Assembly: GCA_964539235.1 (NCBI GenBank)
Contig: CAZIIK010000027.1
Span: 1-7,493 of the forward strand
Length of the DNA stretch: 7,493 nucleotides
Direction of reading: 5' to 3'
DNA from: CAZIIK01 sp964539235
GTDB lineage: Bacteria > Pseudomonadota > Gammaproteobacteria > Francisellales > CACEW01
The notes under the pieces: model-generated
The model's input: only the letters and a program-made list of their open reading frames with translations
Databases searched by the model: none
Told to the model about the DNA's origin: nothing
Made by a program: the position numbers and the translations under genes
Shown here: positions 6,534 to 7,493 of the stretch, in pieces
Position numbering within the stretch: position 1 is the first letter of the stretch
Layout of the letters: each line of letters opens with the position of its first letter

Positions 6534-7493
6534 GATGGCTAGAGGCAGTTATCACCCGGCCGATTGTGCCCATCGTATTGAGTTTGGCGTTGGCGCTATT
6601 TGGTTTTTTTGCCATTTTATATACGCCGATGATTTTCACGCCGATGGGACAAACTACACAAGTCGGCGTTACAGTGACTTACGCTGATGCGAATGCGGCA
6701 ACCATTCAAACTGAAATCACGCAGAAGATCACACAGTCTTTAACCGGTTTAAGCAACATACAAAGTGTGTCAGCTTATTAGTCAGCTGGACAATCTAATA
6801 TACAAATTCAGTTGACGCCATTAAGCCCAAGCAAGCGCCTGCAAACACAAATGCAGATTATTCAGGCAGTTAATTCGGCGCATATTCCGAACAATGCTTC
6901 CTTGCCACACATCTCTTTGCACAGCTGGTATACCGGCTTGTTATCCATCATTTTATCCTCGCGTCATGACACATCCTTTCAATTAGAAAATTACGCACAG
7001 CGTTATTTAATTCCTAAACTCAGTACTTTGCCTGGTGTTATGTTGGTTAATGCAACACCTGATGGTGTGGTTCAGGTTAATTTGCAACCTGAAAAATTGG
7101 CGTATTATCAGATTTCTCCGCTTAAAGTTGCACAACAGTTGCAGGCGCTGAATCAGTCTATTCCTTCCGGAAATTTAGTGATTGCCGGCAATCAATTTAC
7201 CTTAAATATTCCCAGCCATACCGATACTTTGCCCAAGCTGCGTAATTTGATTGTTGGTTATACACAAACCTCCGATGTGCAATCAGTACGTCAGCCCATT
7301 CGGTTACACCAAGTTGCTCAGGTTACCTTCAGTAATAAAACCCTGATCCCGCATCAGTTATTTTTATATAACGGTGAGCATGCTTTTTATCTCTTTGTCG
7401 GCACCCAAACCAATGCCAATCCATTAACTATTTCGCATCTGGCCCTGCATTTTTTGCATCAGCTGGCACAGAAATTACCACCTGGTATGCAAC
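6530..7493 (+). pseudogene. RND efflux transporter gene, interrupted by an in-frame TAG and cut by the window edge
   Basis: This should be the inner-membrane proton-driven pump that pairs with the preceding adaptor. Residues 1-83 hold the usual RND start: a cytoplasmic helix ending in TRP (9-11), first membrane helix (about 12-31), then the periplasmic porter start with VTVTYADANAATIQTEIT (47-64). Codon 84 is TAG (6779-6781). The same frame then runs open for about 237 codons to the edge. It carries recognisable porter sequence such as LENYAQRYLIPKLSTLPGV and NLQPEKLAYYQIS. Aligned from memory with AcrB/MdtB-type pumps, the region around the stop (GLSNIQSVSAY, stop, SAGQSNIQIQL) needs no gap, so one codon is changed and nothing is lost. 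A later in-frame ATG (6851) would omit the first membrane helix and has no ribosome site. The window ends before the second membrane helix. The cause may be a recent nonsense mutation, a base-call error or read-through; TAG ends clpS and mnmA here, so recoding is unlikely. Confidence 0.85.

Noticed and set aside
6530..6781. A genuine short 83-residue membrane protein
   Set aside because: The sequence is the start of an RND pump ending in mid-domain, and the same frame continues with pump sequence directly after the stop codon.
6779..6781. Genome-wide reassignment of TAG as a sense codon
   Set aside because: clpS and mnmA both end in TAG at family-typical lengths, and clpA begins right after the clpS TAG.

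Overview
The window reads as an ordinary chromosomal segment of a gammaproteobacterium of fairly low G+C. The evidence is the close match of four housekeeping proteins to their Escherichia coli counterparts (ClpA, ClpS, NADP-dependent isocitrate dehydrogenase, MnmA) and the gene neighbourhood clpA-clpS / icd / mnmA, which from memory is common in Pseudomonas-like and Legionella/Coxiella-like genomes. An intracellular or Legionellales-type host is possible, but the sequence does not decide it. I see no insertion sequence, integrase, CRISPR array, rRNA or tRNA.

Layout. Positions 1-171 are noncoding: an AT-rich stretch with an imperfect palindrome, then a run of four short inverted repeats, the first of which looks like the clpA terminator. 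On the minus strand, clpS (2814-2482) and clpA (2481-172) form a tight two-gene operon with the clpA start codon directly after the clpS stop codon. Upstream lies icd on the same strand (4200-2947), separated from clpS by a long hairpin terminator. A 139-bp divergent promoter region (4201-4339) separates icd from mnmA, which runs rightward (4340-5419). mnmA is followed, after about 55 bp, by a membrane-fusion (adaptor) protein gene (5475-6533) and a four-base overlap into an RND-type efflux transporter gene that runs off the right edge.

How the genes work together. ClpS delivers N-degron substrates to the ClpA unfoldase, which feeds the ClpP peptidase (not in the window). Icd is the TCA-cycle enzyme at the glyoxylate branch point. 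MnmA carries out the 2-thiolation of wobble uridine in tRNA. The last two genes should encode the periplasmic adaptor and inner-membrane pump of a tripartite efflux system; no outer-membrane channel gene is visible.

The most notable point is that the RND pump gene carries an in-frame TAG at codon 84 (6779-6781). The same frame then continues for about 237 codons to the window edge, with recognisable RND sequence, no other stop and no shift. TAG also ends mnmA and clpS here, so it is a normal stop codon in this genome. The gene is therefore either freshly inactivated, affected by a base-call error, or read through. I found no convincing undescribed system; the rest of the window is conserved core genome.
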